Position numbers and translations under genes: made by a program. Below the pieces are notes generated by a model. The model worked only from the letters and a program-made list of their open reading frames with translations. It did not search any database and had not been told where the DNA came from. From Candidatus Pacearchaeota archaeon (GTDB lineage Archaea > Nanobdellota > Nanobdellia > UBA10117 > JABICX01), in assembly GCA_017609995.1 (NCBI GenBank), contig JAFCCX010000027.1, positions 1 through 9,076 of the forward strand: a stretch of 9,076 nucleotides of DNA. Direction: 5' to 3'. Each line of letters opens with the position of its first letter. Positions within the stretch are counted from its first letter, which is position 1. This document shows, in pieces, positions 1-5,532 of this stretch.

Positions 1-675
1 CCTTTCCAAGAAAAAGAAATTATTCGTGGTTCAAAAATCCTAATCAAACTTTGGAACACAGCTAGATTCCTAGAGATGCATCTAATCACTTCGCATCGAT
101 CAGAAGAAAAGAGAAGCAATCTAGAAGTTGTTGACAAATGGATTCTAGCAAGATTATCTGAAACAAGCAAAACATACAAAACTCTTTTTGAGAAACACGA
201 GATTGGAAAAGCTCGGCAAGAATGCGAGCAGTTCTTCTTACATGAATTTGCAGATTTTTATCTTGAGATGATTAAGTATAGACTTTATGGTACTGACAAA
301 AAGAGCAAAGCTACTGCTGTTTACACAACTTACACTTGCTTGCTAAACATTCTAAAGATGTGGGCACCAATTATCCCGCACATTTCAGAAGAAATTTTCC
401 AAGAAGTCTTTATGGAAAAAGACAAAAGTATTCATATTTCTGAGCTAGACTTTTCTTTCACAGATAAGAAAGCTCTTGAGCTAGGAAAACTAGCAACAGA
501 TTTGGTTTCAAAGCTTAGACAATGGAAACAAAGTCAGGGCATTAGTCTTGGAGCAGAAGTTGAGGAGCTAACTTTAACATATCCAAAAGACCTTAAAAAA
601 ATCAAAGATGTTTTAGCAGGGGCACTAAGAATCCAGAATCTAACTGTTAAGAAAGGAAAGTATTCTCTAAATTAA
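1..675 (+). CDS. valS: Valyl-tRNA synthetase, C-terminal part (5' end outside window)
   Basis: The frame is open from base 1 and ends at TAA 673-675, so this is the last 224 codons of a longer gene. The start of the fragment (FQEKEIIRGSKILIKLWNTA) matches the end of the class I catalytic core of valyl-tRNA synthetase, just before the helical anticodon-binding domain. That domain follows, with the family-typical stretches VDKWILARL, EFADFYLEMIKYRL and MWAPIIPHISEEIF. The enzyme charges tRNA-Val with valine in the cytoplasm and edits misacylated threonine; the HIGH, KMSKS and editing regions lie upstream of the window. The tail after the anticodon domain is short and lacks the long coiled-coil arm of bacterial ValRS, as is normal in archaea. 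Isoleucyl- or leucyl-tRNA synthetase is a weaker alternative, because the fragment contains no catalytic signature. A new promoter follows 8 nt after the stop, so the gene seems to end its transcription unit here. Confidence 0.85.
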   Translation, partial: PFQEKEIIRGSKILIKLWNTARFLEMHLITSHRSEEKRSNLEVVDKWILARLSETSKTYKTLFEKHEIGKARQECEQFFLHEFADFYLEMIKYRLYGTDKKSKATAVYTTYTCLLNILKMWAPIIPHISEEIFQEVFMEKDKSIHISELDFSFTDKKALELGKLATDLVSKLRQWKQSQGISLGAEVEELTLTYPKDLKKIKDVLAGALRIQNLTVKKGKYSLN

Positions 676-682
676 ACAAAGG

Positions 683-690
683 CTTTTAAG
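683..690 (+). promoter_or_regulatory. Box A (TATA) of the winged-helix gene
   Basis: CTTTTAAG lies 22-29 nt before ATG 712. Since archaeal transcription begins about 25 nt after the middle of the TATA box, this predicts a leaderless mRNA starting at or next to the ATG. No Shine-Dalgarno motif is present. Confidence 0.6.
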
Positions 691-704
691 AAATCTAGTT
701 CTTA
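687..704. promoter_or_regulatory. Inverted repeat, candidate operator
   Basis: TAAGAA (687-692) and TTCTTA (699-704) form a perfect 6-bp inverted repeat around a 6-bp centre. It overlaps the downstream edge of the box A and ends 7 bp before ATG 712, so a bound protein would block TBP or RNA polymerase. The first gene downstream encodes a winged-helix protein, so autoregulation is a reasonable guess. Short AT-rich repeats also arise by chance. Confidence 0.35.
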
Positions 705-711
705 TAAAATT

Positions 712-1086
712 ATGAATGACAATATAACTAAAGATATCTATGAGATTGATTTAAGTCGTTTACCAAGAACAGATGCTGATATTGTTCTTGTTCAAAGCGC
801 AATCAGAGGTCATCCTTTTCGGGTTGAAATTCTCGATTCAATTTTTAGACATACTGCAGGAAGGGGTGATTACAAAAGTGCACGACTTCAGGATATTAAA
901 CAAGAAGTAGATATACCTACTGAAGATCTCGAGGAACACTTAGGCGCATTAGTTGATGCAAAAATTATTGAAGAACTCGGTATTGGATCTGCTAGATTAT
1001 ACTTTCCAAGACATACACCGCCCACATATTCTACAGCAAGACAAAGAGAAACTGGTCGGCAACTTCATTATCCGCCCAAGAAATAA
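712..1086 (+). CDS. Small winged-helix DNA-binding protein, probable transcriptional regulator
   Basis: A 124-aa protein with no family I can name. Residues about 34-100 read as a winged helix-turn-helix. Helix 1 begins at HPFRVEILDSIFRH (34-47), a pattern typical of the first helix of ArsR-like and other archaeal wHTH proteins. Helix 2 is near 57-66, the recognition helix near 69-86 (PTEDLEEHLGALVDAKII), and the wing near 87-98 (IGSARLYF). The N-terminal 30 residues are acidic. The C-terminal 25 are polar, rich in Arg, Thr and Pro, and probably disordered. No metal-binding cysteines are present. The ATG fits the leaderless box A rule. The promoter carries an 18-bp inverted repeat that could be its own operator. 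The gene stands alone: it ends at TAA 1084-1086, directly before the aRF1 promoter. Its targets cannot be read from the sequence. Confidence 0.7.
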   Translation: MNDNITKDIYEIDLSRLPRTDADIVLVQSAIRGHPFRVEILDSIFRHTAGRGDYKSARLQDIKQEVDIPTEDLEEHLGALVDAKIIEELGIGSARLYFPRHTPPTYSTARQRETGRQLHYPPKK

Positions 1087-1087
1087 C

Positions 1088-1095
1088 TTTTTAAA
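1088..1095 (+). promoter_or_regulatory. Box A (TATA) of the aRF1 transcript
   Basis: TTTTTAAA is the strongest box A between the winged-helix gene and aRF1. It sits 22-29 nt before ATG 1117, the spacing shared by nearly all genes here, and predicts an RNA starting at about 1117. That is 102 nt upstream of the aRF1 GTG. At the matching distance before 1219 or 1228 there is only ATTATCTT or AAGGTAAT, both poor. Confidence 0.6.
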
Positions 1096-1116
1096 CCTAT
1101 AATTCTACTGATAATC

Positions 1117-1173
1117 ATGGCAAATATAGCTAATAATGAATTAAAGAATGATTTAGCTAGCCAGCAATTTTGA
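1117..1173 (+). CDS. 18-codon leader ORF in frame with aRF1, ending in UGA
   Basis: ATG 1117 opens an 18-codon frame (MANIANNELKNDLASQQF) that ends at TGA 1171-1173. A good box A lies exactly 22-29 nt upstream, so the ATG would be at the 5' end of a leaderless mRNA, like the real starts around it. The frame is the aRF1 frame: continuing past the UGA gives 14 sense codons, a second UGA at 1216-1218, then directly the aRF1 GTG at 1219. I know of no homologue of this peptide. It may be a regulatory upstream ORF whose termination efficiency reports aRF1 activity, or merely a fortuitous frame in a leader. Translation is not shown. Confidence 0.4.
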   Translation: MANIANNELKNDLASQQF

Positions 1174-1187
1174 AAAATTCCTTCCAG

Positions 1188-1208
1188 TGATTATCTTAAA
1201 GGTAATCA
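1188..1208 (+). promoter_or_regulatory. Hairpin in the aRF1 leader
   Basis: TGATTATC (1188-1195) and GGTAATCA (1201-1208) can form an 8-bp RNA stem, including one G-U pair, around a 5-nt loop. It begins 14 nt after the leader-ORF UGA and ends on the first base of the AGGA motif before the aRF1 GTG. It is AT-rich and weak at high temperature, but placed where a terminating ribosome could affect it. Confidence 0.35.
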
Positions 1209-1211
1209 GGA
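1208..1211 (+). promoter_or_regulatory. Weak Shine-Dalgarno motif for aRF1
   Basis: AGGA ends 7 nt before GTG 1219, a normal distance. It supports GTG 1219 over ATG 1228 and fits an mRNA with a real leader, unlike the leaderless neighbours. Confidence 0.4.
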
Positions 1212-1218
1212 TAATTGA

Positions 1219-2316
1219 GTGAAAAAAATGGATCCTAAGATTCGTTTCCAATTACGGAAATTAGTTAGAGAGTTGGGAAAACATCGAGCTAGACATACTG
1301 AATTAATCACAGTTTATATTCCTGCAGGTTATGATATCAACAAAGTTAATGCACAACTTTCTTCTGAACAAGGCACAGCTAGAAACATTAAATCAAGTTC
1401 AACTAGAAAAAATGTTACAGATGCTCTTGAGAAAATGAGAAGAGAACTTAAAGTTTACAAGCAAACCCCGCCAAATGGCCTTATTTTGTTCTCTGGAAAT
1501 GTTTCTGGGCAAGAAGGTGTATCTGATGTTCAAGTTTGGTCAATGGAGCCACCTATCCCATTAAAAACTCGGCTTTATAGATGTGATCAGAGCTTTTTCT
1601 TAGAACCTTTGAAAGAGATGACTGTCTCCACTGCAGCTTATGGTTTAATTGTTCTAGATCGAAGAGAAGCAAACATTGCTTGGTTAAAAGGTAAAACAAT
1701 TGTTCCAATTAAGAGTTTTACTTCACTTGTTCCTGGAAAAACTCGGGCAGGTGGTCAGTCTGCAGCAAGATTTCAGCGAGTTAGAGAAAACTTAGCAAAA
1801 GATTTCTTTAAGAAAATTGCAGTAGCTGCTGACAAAGAATTTGCTAATAAGCCAGACCTTAAAGGTGTAATTGTTGGTGGACCTGGACCAACAAAAGAGA
1901 ATGTTATTAGAAATCAATTTACAGAAGCGGTGAAAAAGAAGATTATTGGAACAGTTGATATTGGTTATACTGGTACTGCGGGTCTTGATGAGCTTGTAAA
2001 TAAAGCATCAGATATTCTTTCACAAGAAGAAATCATTCAAGAGAAAAAAGCTGTTACTCGATTCTTTGACCTTTTAAGTACCAAACCTAGTTTCACAGCT
2101 TATGGTAAAGATGAAGTTGAACGAGCACTAACTTCTGGTGCAATTGATACTCTTTTAATTTCAGAGAGCTATGACGATAATGAGATTGAGCGGCTTTCTG
2201 AGAAAACTGAGCAAACAGGTGGAAAGTGGGTTCTAATCTCAAATGAAACTCGAGAAGGAAAACAGTTAGAACAATTCGGCGGAATTGCAGCTGTTTTAAG
2301 ATTTAGTATCAGCTAG
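1219..2316 (+). CDS. prf1: Peptide chain release factor aRF1
   Basis: aRF1 recognises all three stop codons in the ribosomal A site and triggers release of the finished protein. Domain 1 (about 1-135) carries the stop-codon recognition motifs NIKS at 56-59 and YxCxxxF at 120-126. Domain 2 carries the catalytic GGQ at 178-180 within GKTRAGGQSAARF. Domain 3 (about 275-365), which contacts aPelota partners and ABCE1, ends with EGKQLEQFGGIAAVLRF. At 365 aa it is about 50 residues shorter than usual. The loss is where the mini-domain, often zinc-binding with CPxC motifs, is normally inserted: LLISE is followed almost at once by NEIERLSEKTEQTG. The GTG start has a weak AGGA motif; ATG 1228 (MDPKIRF) is the alternative. 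The leader holds an in-frame UGA-terminated mini-ORF, and a UGA abuts the GTG. The stop codon is TAG. Confidence 0.95.
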   Translation: MKKMDPKIRFQLRKLVRELGKHRARHTELITVYIPAGYDINKVNAQLSSEQGTARNIKSSSTRKNVTDALEKMRRELKVYKQTPPNGLILFSGNVSGQEGVSDVQVWSMEPPIPLKTRLYRCDQSFFLEPLKEMTVSTAAYGLIVLDRREANIAWLKGKTIVPIKSFTSLVPGKTRAGGQSAARFQRVRENLAKDFFKKIAVAADKEFANKPDLKGVIVGGPGPTKENVIRNQFTEAVKKKIIGTVDIGYTGTAGLDELVNKASDILSQEEIIQEKKAVTRFFDLLSTKPSFTAYGKDEVERALTSGAIDTLLISESYDDNEIERLSEKTEQTGGKWVLISNETREGKQLEQFGGIAAVLRFSIS

Positions 2317-2321
2317 AAATG

Positions 2322-2329
2322 TTTTTAAG
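2322..2329 (+). promoter_or_regulatory. Box A (TATA) of the HExxH gene
   Basis: TTTTTAAG lies 22-29 nt before ATG 2351 and 5 nt after the aRF1 stop codon. It predicts a leaderless transcript; no Shine-Dalgarno motif precedes the ATG. Confidence 0.6.
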
Positions 2330-2350
2330 GTTTAGGTTCTAGGATTTTTT

Positions 2351-2653
2351 ATGTCATTATATAGTAAAATTATGGGTGCAAAAGAAAGCTATACTGCTCG
2401 AAAAGATCCTCTAAGTTATGTTGCTCCATATCAAGAAGCTGTTGAGCTTCAAGATGAATATAATTCTCTTCCAGACAATGTTCTTGGTGTTTGTGACAGA
2501 TTTGAAAATTATATTATGTTAAATTATAAGACCCTTGAGAAAGGGTATGAAAGATTAAAGACTTGGATTCACGAAATAAGACACTCAAATCAGCCAAGTT
2601 ATAACACTCGCTTAGCTCAGGAAACTGACGCTAGAGTTCATACATCCACCTAA
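2351..2653 (+). CDS. 100-aa protein with HExxH motif, possible minimal metalloprotease
   Basis: I do not recognise the family. Near the C-terminus is HEIRH (74-78), followed 12 residues later by Glu 91 in QETDAR. HExxH with a downstream Glu is the zinc-site layout of gluzincin-type peptidases, with two His and one Glu as metal ligands and the HExxH Glu as catalytic base. A helix rich in Lys and Glu precedes it (59-73), as in small archaeal and phage peptidases with an H-E-x-x-H then E-x-x-A-R pattern. The first 55 residues have no clear motif. There is no signal peptide or membrane segment, so the protein should be cytoplasmic. It has its own leaderless promoter and sits alone between two translation-factor genes. 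A protease role is inferred from the motif only. The small size could mean a structural metal site. Confidence 0.6.
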   Translation: MSLYSKIMGAKESYTARKDPLSYVAPYQEAVELQDEYNSLPDNVLGVCDRFENYIMLNYKTLEKGYERLKTWIHEIRHSNQPSYNTRLAQETDARVHTST

Positions 2654-2656
2654 AAT

Positions 2657-2664
2657 TATTTATA
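2657..2664 (+). promoter_or_regulatory. Box A (TATA) of the aIF5A-L40e operon
   Basis: TATTTATA lies 22-29 nt before ATG 2686, the common spacing in this window. It begins 4 nt after the TAA of the preceding gene. Confidence 0.6.
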
Positions 2665-2671
2665 ATCTAAT

Positions 2672-2676
2672 GAGGT
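2672..2676 (+). promoter_or_regulatory. Possible Shine-Dalgarno motif for aIF5A
   Basis: GAGGT ends 9 nt before ATG 2686. It would be used only if transcription starts upstream of the position predicted by the box A, for example by readthrough from the preceding gene. Confidence 0.35.
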
Positions 2677-2685
2677 AAATAAGAT

Positions 2686-3078
2686 ATGGCAAATATCATC
2701 CAAGAAGAAATTGGAAAGATGAAGGAAGGACGGTATATCATTATCGATGGCGATGCTTGCGTAATTACAAAAATGCAGAAGTCAACACCTGGAAAGCACG
2801 GTCACGCCAAGTATAGAGTAGATGCAAACAACATTATTACTGGCGCAAAAAAGATTATTGTTATGACTGGTCACGCTAGGGTTGAGGTGCCGATTATTGA
2901 GAAGAAGACAGCTCAAGTTCTTTCTGTATCTGGAAACACAGCAAACTTAATGGATATGGAGACTTATGAGCAGTTTGATGCAGACATTCCAGCTGAATTT
3001 AAAGGTAAAATCATATCTGGTGTGAATGTAGTCTTCTGGACCATCCTAAGCAAAAAGATTATAAAGCAAGTAAAATAG
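2686..3078 (+). CDS. eif5a: Translation factor aIF5A
   Basis: aIF5A binds the ribosomal E site and helps peptide bonds form at stalling sequences such as polyproline; it also aids termination. The 130-aa length is normal. The N-terminal SH3-like domain carries the modification loop STPGKHGHAK with the target lysine at residue 37, which is converted to hypusine or deoxyhypusine by deoxyhypusine synthase. The C-terminal OB-fold domain begins at about residue 70 and ends in WTILSKKIIKQVK. Every residue of the PGKHGHAK core is intact, so the protein should be a modification substrate. It is the first gene of a probable two-gene operon with L40e: its TAG stop (3076-3078) overlaps the L40e Shine-Dalgarno motif. 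The start is supported by the box A spacing. Confidence 0.97.
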   Translation: MANIIQEEIGKMKEGRYIIIDGDACVITKMQKSTPGKHGHAKYRVDANNIITGAKKIIVMTGHARVEVPIIEKKTAQVLSVSGNTANLMDMETYEQFDADIPAEFKGKIISGVNVVFWTILSKKIIKQVK

Positions 3079-3082
3079 AGGA
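3078..3082 (+). promoter_or_regulatory. Shine-Dalgarno motif for L40e
   Basis: GAGGA ends 4 nt before ATG 3087 and shares its first G with the aIF5A stop codon. No box A stands at the leaderless distance, so L40e is read from the aIF5A transcript by internal initiation. Confidence 0.6.
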
Positions 3083-3086
3083 AACC

Positions 3087-3263
3087 ATGACTCGTATACC
3101 TGAGGCTACAGCTAGGCTCTTTCATAGGGTTTGGATATGCCGAAAATGTAAGAAGAAAATAAGAGCAGATGGCTCTAAGATTAGAGCTAGAAAGATACTC
3201 TGCCCTAAATGTGGTTCTAGAGATTTTCGAGCTAAACGAAAGGAAAAGAAGGTCATTAAGTAA
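3087..3263 (+). CDS. rpl40e: Ribosomal protein L40e (large subunit)
   Basis: A 58-aa, strongly basic protein. It opens with MTRIPEATARLFHRVWICRK, matching the archaeal L40e start (PEA-ARLF then aromatic and C-x-x-C). Two Cys pairs, C18-x-x-C21 and C39-x-x-C42 (CPKCG), form a four-Cys zinc ribbon, followed by a Lys/Arg tail that binds rRNA. In eukaryotes this protein is made as a ubiquitin fusion; archaea encode it alone, as here. The spacing between the two Cys pairs is 17 residues, longer than the roughly 11-12 I expect in many archaeal L40e proteins, so the central loop seems expanded. It lies 8 nt after aIF5A with a close Shine-Dalgarno motif, indicating an operon of two translation genes. 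The TAA at 3261-3263 is followed at once by the aIF2 gamma promoter. Confidence 0.88.
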   Translation: MTRIPEATARLFHRVWICRKCKKKIRADGSKIRARKILCPKCGSRDFRAKRKEKKVIK

Positions 3264-3283
3264 GGCTTTTAAAGCCCTTTTTT
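3264..3283 (+). terminator. Possible terminator after L40e
   Basis: The palindrome GGCTTTTAAAGCC is followed by C and six T (3278-3283), directly after the L40e stop. Archaeal termination usually needs only a T-run, so the T6 is the more relevant part. The palindrome also contains the next box A and may not act as RNA. Confidence 0.35.
3266..3273 (+). promoter_or_regulatory. Box A (TATA) of aIF2 gamma within a palindrome
   Basis: CTTTTAAA lies 22-29 nt before ATG 3295. It is embedded in the 13-bp palindrome GGCTTTTAAAGCC (3264-3276). Confidence 0.6.
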
Positions 3284-3294
3284 GACATTATTTT

Positions 3295-4464
3295 ATGACT
3301 AAGACAGTAATACTCCCTGAGATGAACATTGGCCTAATTGGGCATGTTGATCATGGTAAAACCACTCTGACAAAAGCTCTTAGTGGGAAATGGACAGATA
3401 CTCACTCAGAAGAGCTGAAGAGAGGTATTACAATTAAGCTGGGATATGCTGATATTGACATTAAAAAGAACGGCAAAATCGTTCGAAGAGTTTCTTTAGT
3501 AGATTCTCCAGGTCACGAGACACTTATGGCTATTATGATTTCAGGAGCTGCTATTATGGATGGCGCTATGCTATTAATTGCAGCTAATGAACTTTGTCCA
3601 CAACCACAAACTAGAGAGCATTTAGCTGCTCTGAAAGTTATTGGCATCAAAAACATTGTTGTTATTCAAAACAAGATTGATTTAGTTACAAAGCAAGAGG
3701 CTGAAAAGAACTACAAACAAATCAGAGATTTTGTAAATAAGGAACTCGGATTCACTGTTCCAATTATTCCTATTTCAGCTCAAAAGAAAGTTAATGTTGA
3801 TTTAGTACTTGAAGCAATTCAAGAGCTTTTTCCAACTCCAAAAAGAGACAAAAAAGAAATTCCAGAATTCATAATTGCAAGAAGTTTTGATATTAACAAA
3901 CCAGGAACAGAACTTGATAAACTAACTGGTGGAGTTATTGGTGGAGCAATTATTGCTGGTAAATTCAAAGTTGGTCAAGAAATTGAAATCAAACCTGGTT
4001 TCAAAGTTGAGACTAAAGGACAAATTGAATGGAAATCATTTAAAACAAAAGTTGAAAAAATTGTAGTTGGTTCAACTTCTGTAAAAGAGAAAACATCTGG
4101 TGGTTCAATTGCAATTGCAACAACTCTGGACCCCTCTGTTGTAAAATCAGATTCACTTGTTGGAAATGTTGCTGGATGTCCAGGAAAACTTCCACCTGTT
4201 TGGCATAATTTAAATCTTGAAGTTCATCTTTTTAAGAAAATTGTTGGAACAAAAGAAGAGACTCTTGTTGAGCCAATCAAAGGAAATGAACCTCTCATGA
4301 TTAACATTGCAACTGCAACAACTCTTGGAATTGTTAAATCTCCTGGAAAGAAAACCAAAGTTAACTTGAAGAGACCAATTTGCGCAAACAAAGGTGGGAA
4401 AGTTGCACTTTCAAGACAAATCAAGAACAGATGGCACTTAATTGGTTATGGTGTAATTCAATAA
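3295..4464 (+). CDS. eif2g: Translation initiation factor aIF2, gamma subunit (GTPase)
   Basis: aIF2 gamma is the GTP-binding core of the heterotrimer that brings methionyl initiator tRNA to the small ribosomal subunit. The G domain shows G1 GHVDHGKT (16-23), switch 1 RGITIKLGYA (43-52), G3 DSPGHE (70-75), G4 NKID (126-129) and G5 SAQ (161-163). CPQPQTREHLAAL (101-113) is a family hallmark. Two beta-barrel domains follow; FDINKPGTELDKLTGGVIGG (198-217) marks domain 2. Length is 389 aa, against about 410 normally. The difference is mainly the four-Cys zinc knuckle that usually stands between switch 1 and G3; here it is replaced by the short loop DIDIKKNGKIV (53-63) with no Cys. Alpha and beta subunit genes are not in the window. 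The start is supported by the leaderless box A spacing. Confidence 0.95.
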   Translation: MTKTVILPEMNIGLIGHVDHGKTTLTKALSGKWTDTHSEELKRGITIKLGYADIDIKKNGKIVRRVSLVDSPGHETLMAIMISGAAIMDGAMLLIAANELCPQPQTREHLAALKVIGIKNIVVIQNKIDLVTKQEAEKNYKQIRDFVNKELGFTVPIIPISAQKKVNVDLVLEAIQELFPTPKRDKKEIPEFIIARSFDINKPGTELDKLTGGVIGGAIIAGKFKVGQEIEIKPGFKVETKGQIEWKSFKTKVEKIVVGSTSVKEKTSGGSIAIATTLDPSVVKSDSLVGNVAGCPGKLPPVWHNLNLEVHLFKKIVGTKEETLVEPIKGNEPLMINIATATTLGIVKSPGKKTKVNLKRPICANKGGKVALSRQIKNRWHLIGYGVIQ

Positions 4465-4466
4465 AG

Positions 4467-4474
4467 TATATATC
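4467..4474 (+). promoter_or_regulatory. Box A (TATA) of the EF-Tu-like/phosphoesterase operon
   Basis: TATATATC lies 22-29 nt before ATG 4496, predicting a leaderless mRNA. It begins 3 nt after the aIF2 gamma stop. Confidence 0.55.
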
Positions 4475-4495
4475 TTAGTAATTCTTAGTATATTT

Positions 4496-4756
4496 ATGGT
4501 AGTTAAGTCGGCTCCTAAGAAAGTTGGTAAGGTTACACATTATTACTCAAAACTAAAAGTTGCGGTTATTAAGATACTAGCTCCTGTTCGAGATGGTGAT
4601 AAGATTTCTATTGAAGGTGAAACAACTAATTTCAAAATGACTGTTAAGTCTATGCAAATCAAACATAAGACTGTTAAGTTAGCTAAAAAAGGTCAAGCTA
4701 TTGGTATGAAAGTTAGGAACAAAGTTCGCGAACACGACGCTGTCTACAAATTATGA
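4496..4756 (+). CDS. EF-Tu domain 2-like small beta-barrel protein
   Basis: An 86-aa basic protein made of a single beta-barrel of the type found in domain 2 of EF-Tu and related translation GTPases. The pattern is GKVTHYYSKLKVAVIKIL (11-28), then DGDKISIEG (33-41), TVKSMQIKHK (49-58), AKKGQAIGMKV (63-73) and HDAVYKL (80-86). This matches the small archaeal proteins annotated as translation elongation factor-like. The same barrel is found at the end of U32 peptidases. There is no GTPase domain, so it cannot be a translation factor by itself. An RNA- or protein-binding accessory role is plausible but not established. Its TGA stop overlaps the next ATG (ATGA at 4753-4756), so translation of the downstream phosphoesterase is probably coupled to it. 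Confidence 0.8.
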   Translation: MVVKSAPKKVGKVTHYYSKLKVAVIKILAPVRDGDKISIEGETTNFKMTVKSMQIKHKTVKLAKKGQAIGMKVRNKVREHDAVYKL

Positions 4757-5532
4757 AAATAAGCAAAAAAACTGTTGCGTGTATTCTAATCATAGTTGTA
4801 GTTTCTCTTGTTTTTTATTTTCTTTATGTTCCAGTAAAAGGCAATTGGAACCTGAGACAAATCGCTTTGCTAGAACCAAAAGATGAGTTTTGTTTCGCTG
4901 CAATGGGTGATAATCGGGATGGAGATGAAATTTTCAAAACAATTATTTCTCAATTAGATGAAGAATATGCTTTTGCAATTGATGCTGGTGATTTAGTTAG
5001 TGAGGGTCACAAAAGCGAATATCTTAATTTCTATGAAATGATTCAAAAATCTGAGATTCCATTTATAGCAGGTATTGGGAATCATGACGTTAAAAATCTT
5101 GGTTGGATATATTACCGACAAATGTTTGGGGAAAAATCTTTCTCATTTAATTATAGCAATGTAAATTTTATTTTCTTAGATAACTCAGATTTCAAAGTTG
5201 ATGACAAACGACTACTTTGGTTAGAAAATGAACTTTCAAAAGAGTACAAACTTAAGATTGTAATTATGCATATGCCTTTAACTGATCCAAGAGAAGGTGA
5301 AACTCATGCAATGCAAAAAGGATCTGCTGACAAACTCATGATTATTTTGAAACAAGAAAATGTTTCTCTATTAATTGCTAGTCACATCCATGGCTATGAA
5401 GAAGGAAATTTTGATGGTATTCCATTTATAATTACTGGCGGAGCAGGAGCTCCACTAGCTAAAGACAGCTTCCATCACTTTGTAAAAGTCTGCATAAATG
5501 AAGAAATAACTTGGGAAGTTATTAGAGTATAG
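4753..5532 (+). CDS. Membrane-anchored calcineurin-like metallophosphoesterase
   Basis: A 259-aa protein with one N-terminal membrane segment (about 8-27, after a positive start MKISKK), so the catalytic part probably faces outside the cytoplasm. The two-metal phosphoesterase motifs appear in order: GDNRDG (52-57), where D-x-R replaces the usual D-x-H as in one known subclass; AGDLV (78-82); GNHD (109-112); MHMP (172-175); and SHIHGY (210-215). Aspartate, Asn and His ligands are all present. The substrate could be a nucleotide, phosphodiester, phosphoprotein or phospholipid; the sequence does not decide. The gene overlaps the upstream EF-Tu-like gene by 4 nt (ATGA) and has no box A or clear Shine-Dalgarno motif, so it depends on that transcript. 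Its last 11 bp overlap the end of the convergent gene on the minus strand. Confidence 0.88.
   Translation: MKISKKTVACILIIVVVSLVFYFLYVPVKGNWNLRQIALLEPKDEFCFAAMGDNRDGDEIFKTIISQLDEEYAFAIDAGDLVSEGHKSEYLNFYEMIQKSEIPFIAGIGNHDVKNLGWIYYRQMFGEKSFSFNYSNVNFIFLDNSDFKVDDKRLLWLENELSKEYKLKIVIMHMPLTDPREGETHAMQKGSADKLMIILKQENVSLLIASHIHGYEEGNFDGIPFIITGGAGAPLAKDSFHHFVKVCINEEITWEVIRV

Noticed and set aside
1110..1195. GATAATCA (1110-1117) pairs with TGATTATC (1188-1195), suggesting a switch with the hairpin at 1188-1208.
   Set aside because: The predicted RNA starts at about 1117, so the left arm would not be in the transcript. An 8-bp AT-rich match within this distance is also expected by chance.
1087..1218. 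A C/D-box small RNA gene in the aRF1 leader.
   Set aside because: No convincing C (RUGAUGA) and D (CUGA) box pair with normal spacing on either strand; only scattered TGAT-like words.
1171..1218. UGA recoded as a sense codon, making one longer aRF1 gene.
   Set aside because: Two genes here end plausibly at UGA in ATGA overlaps, aRF1 does not need the extra N-terminal residues to match its family, and no selenocysteine element was seen. Programmed readthrough remains possible as a regulatory idea only.
4224..4424. Open frame on the minus strand inside aIF2 gamma.
   Set aside because: It lies fully inside a well-conserved gene and shows no recognisable protein features.
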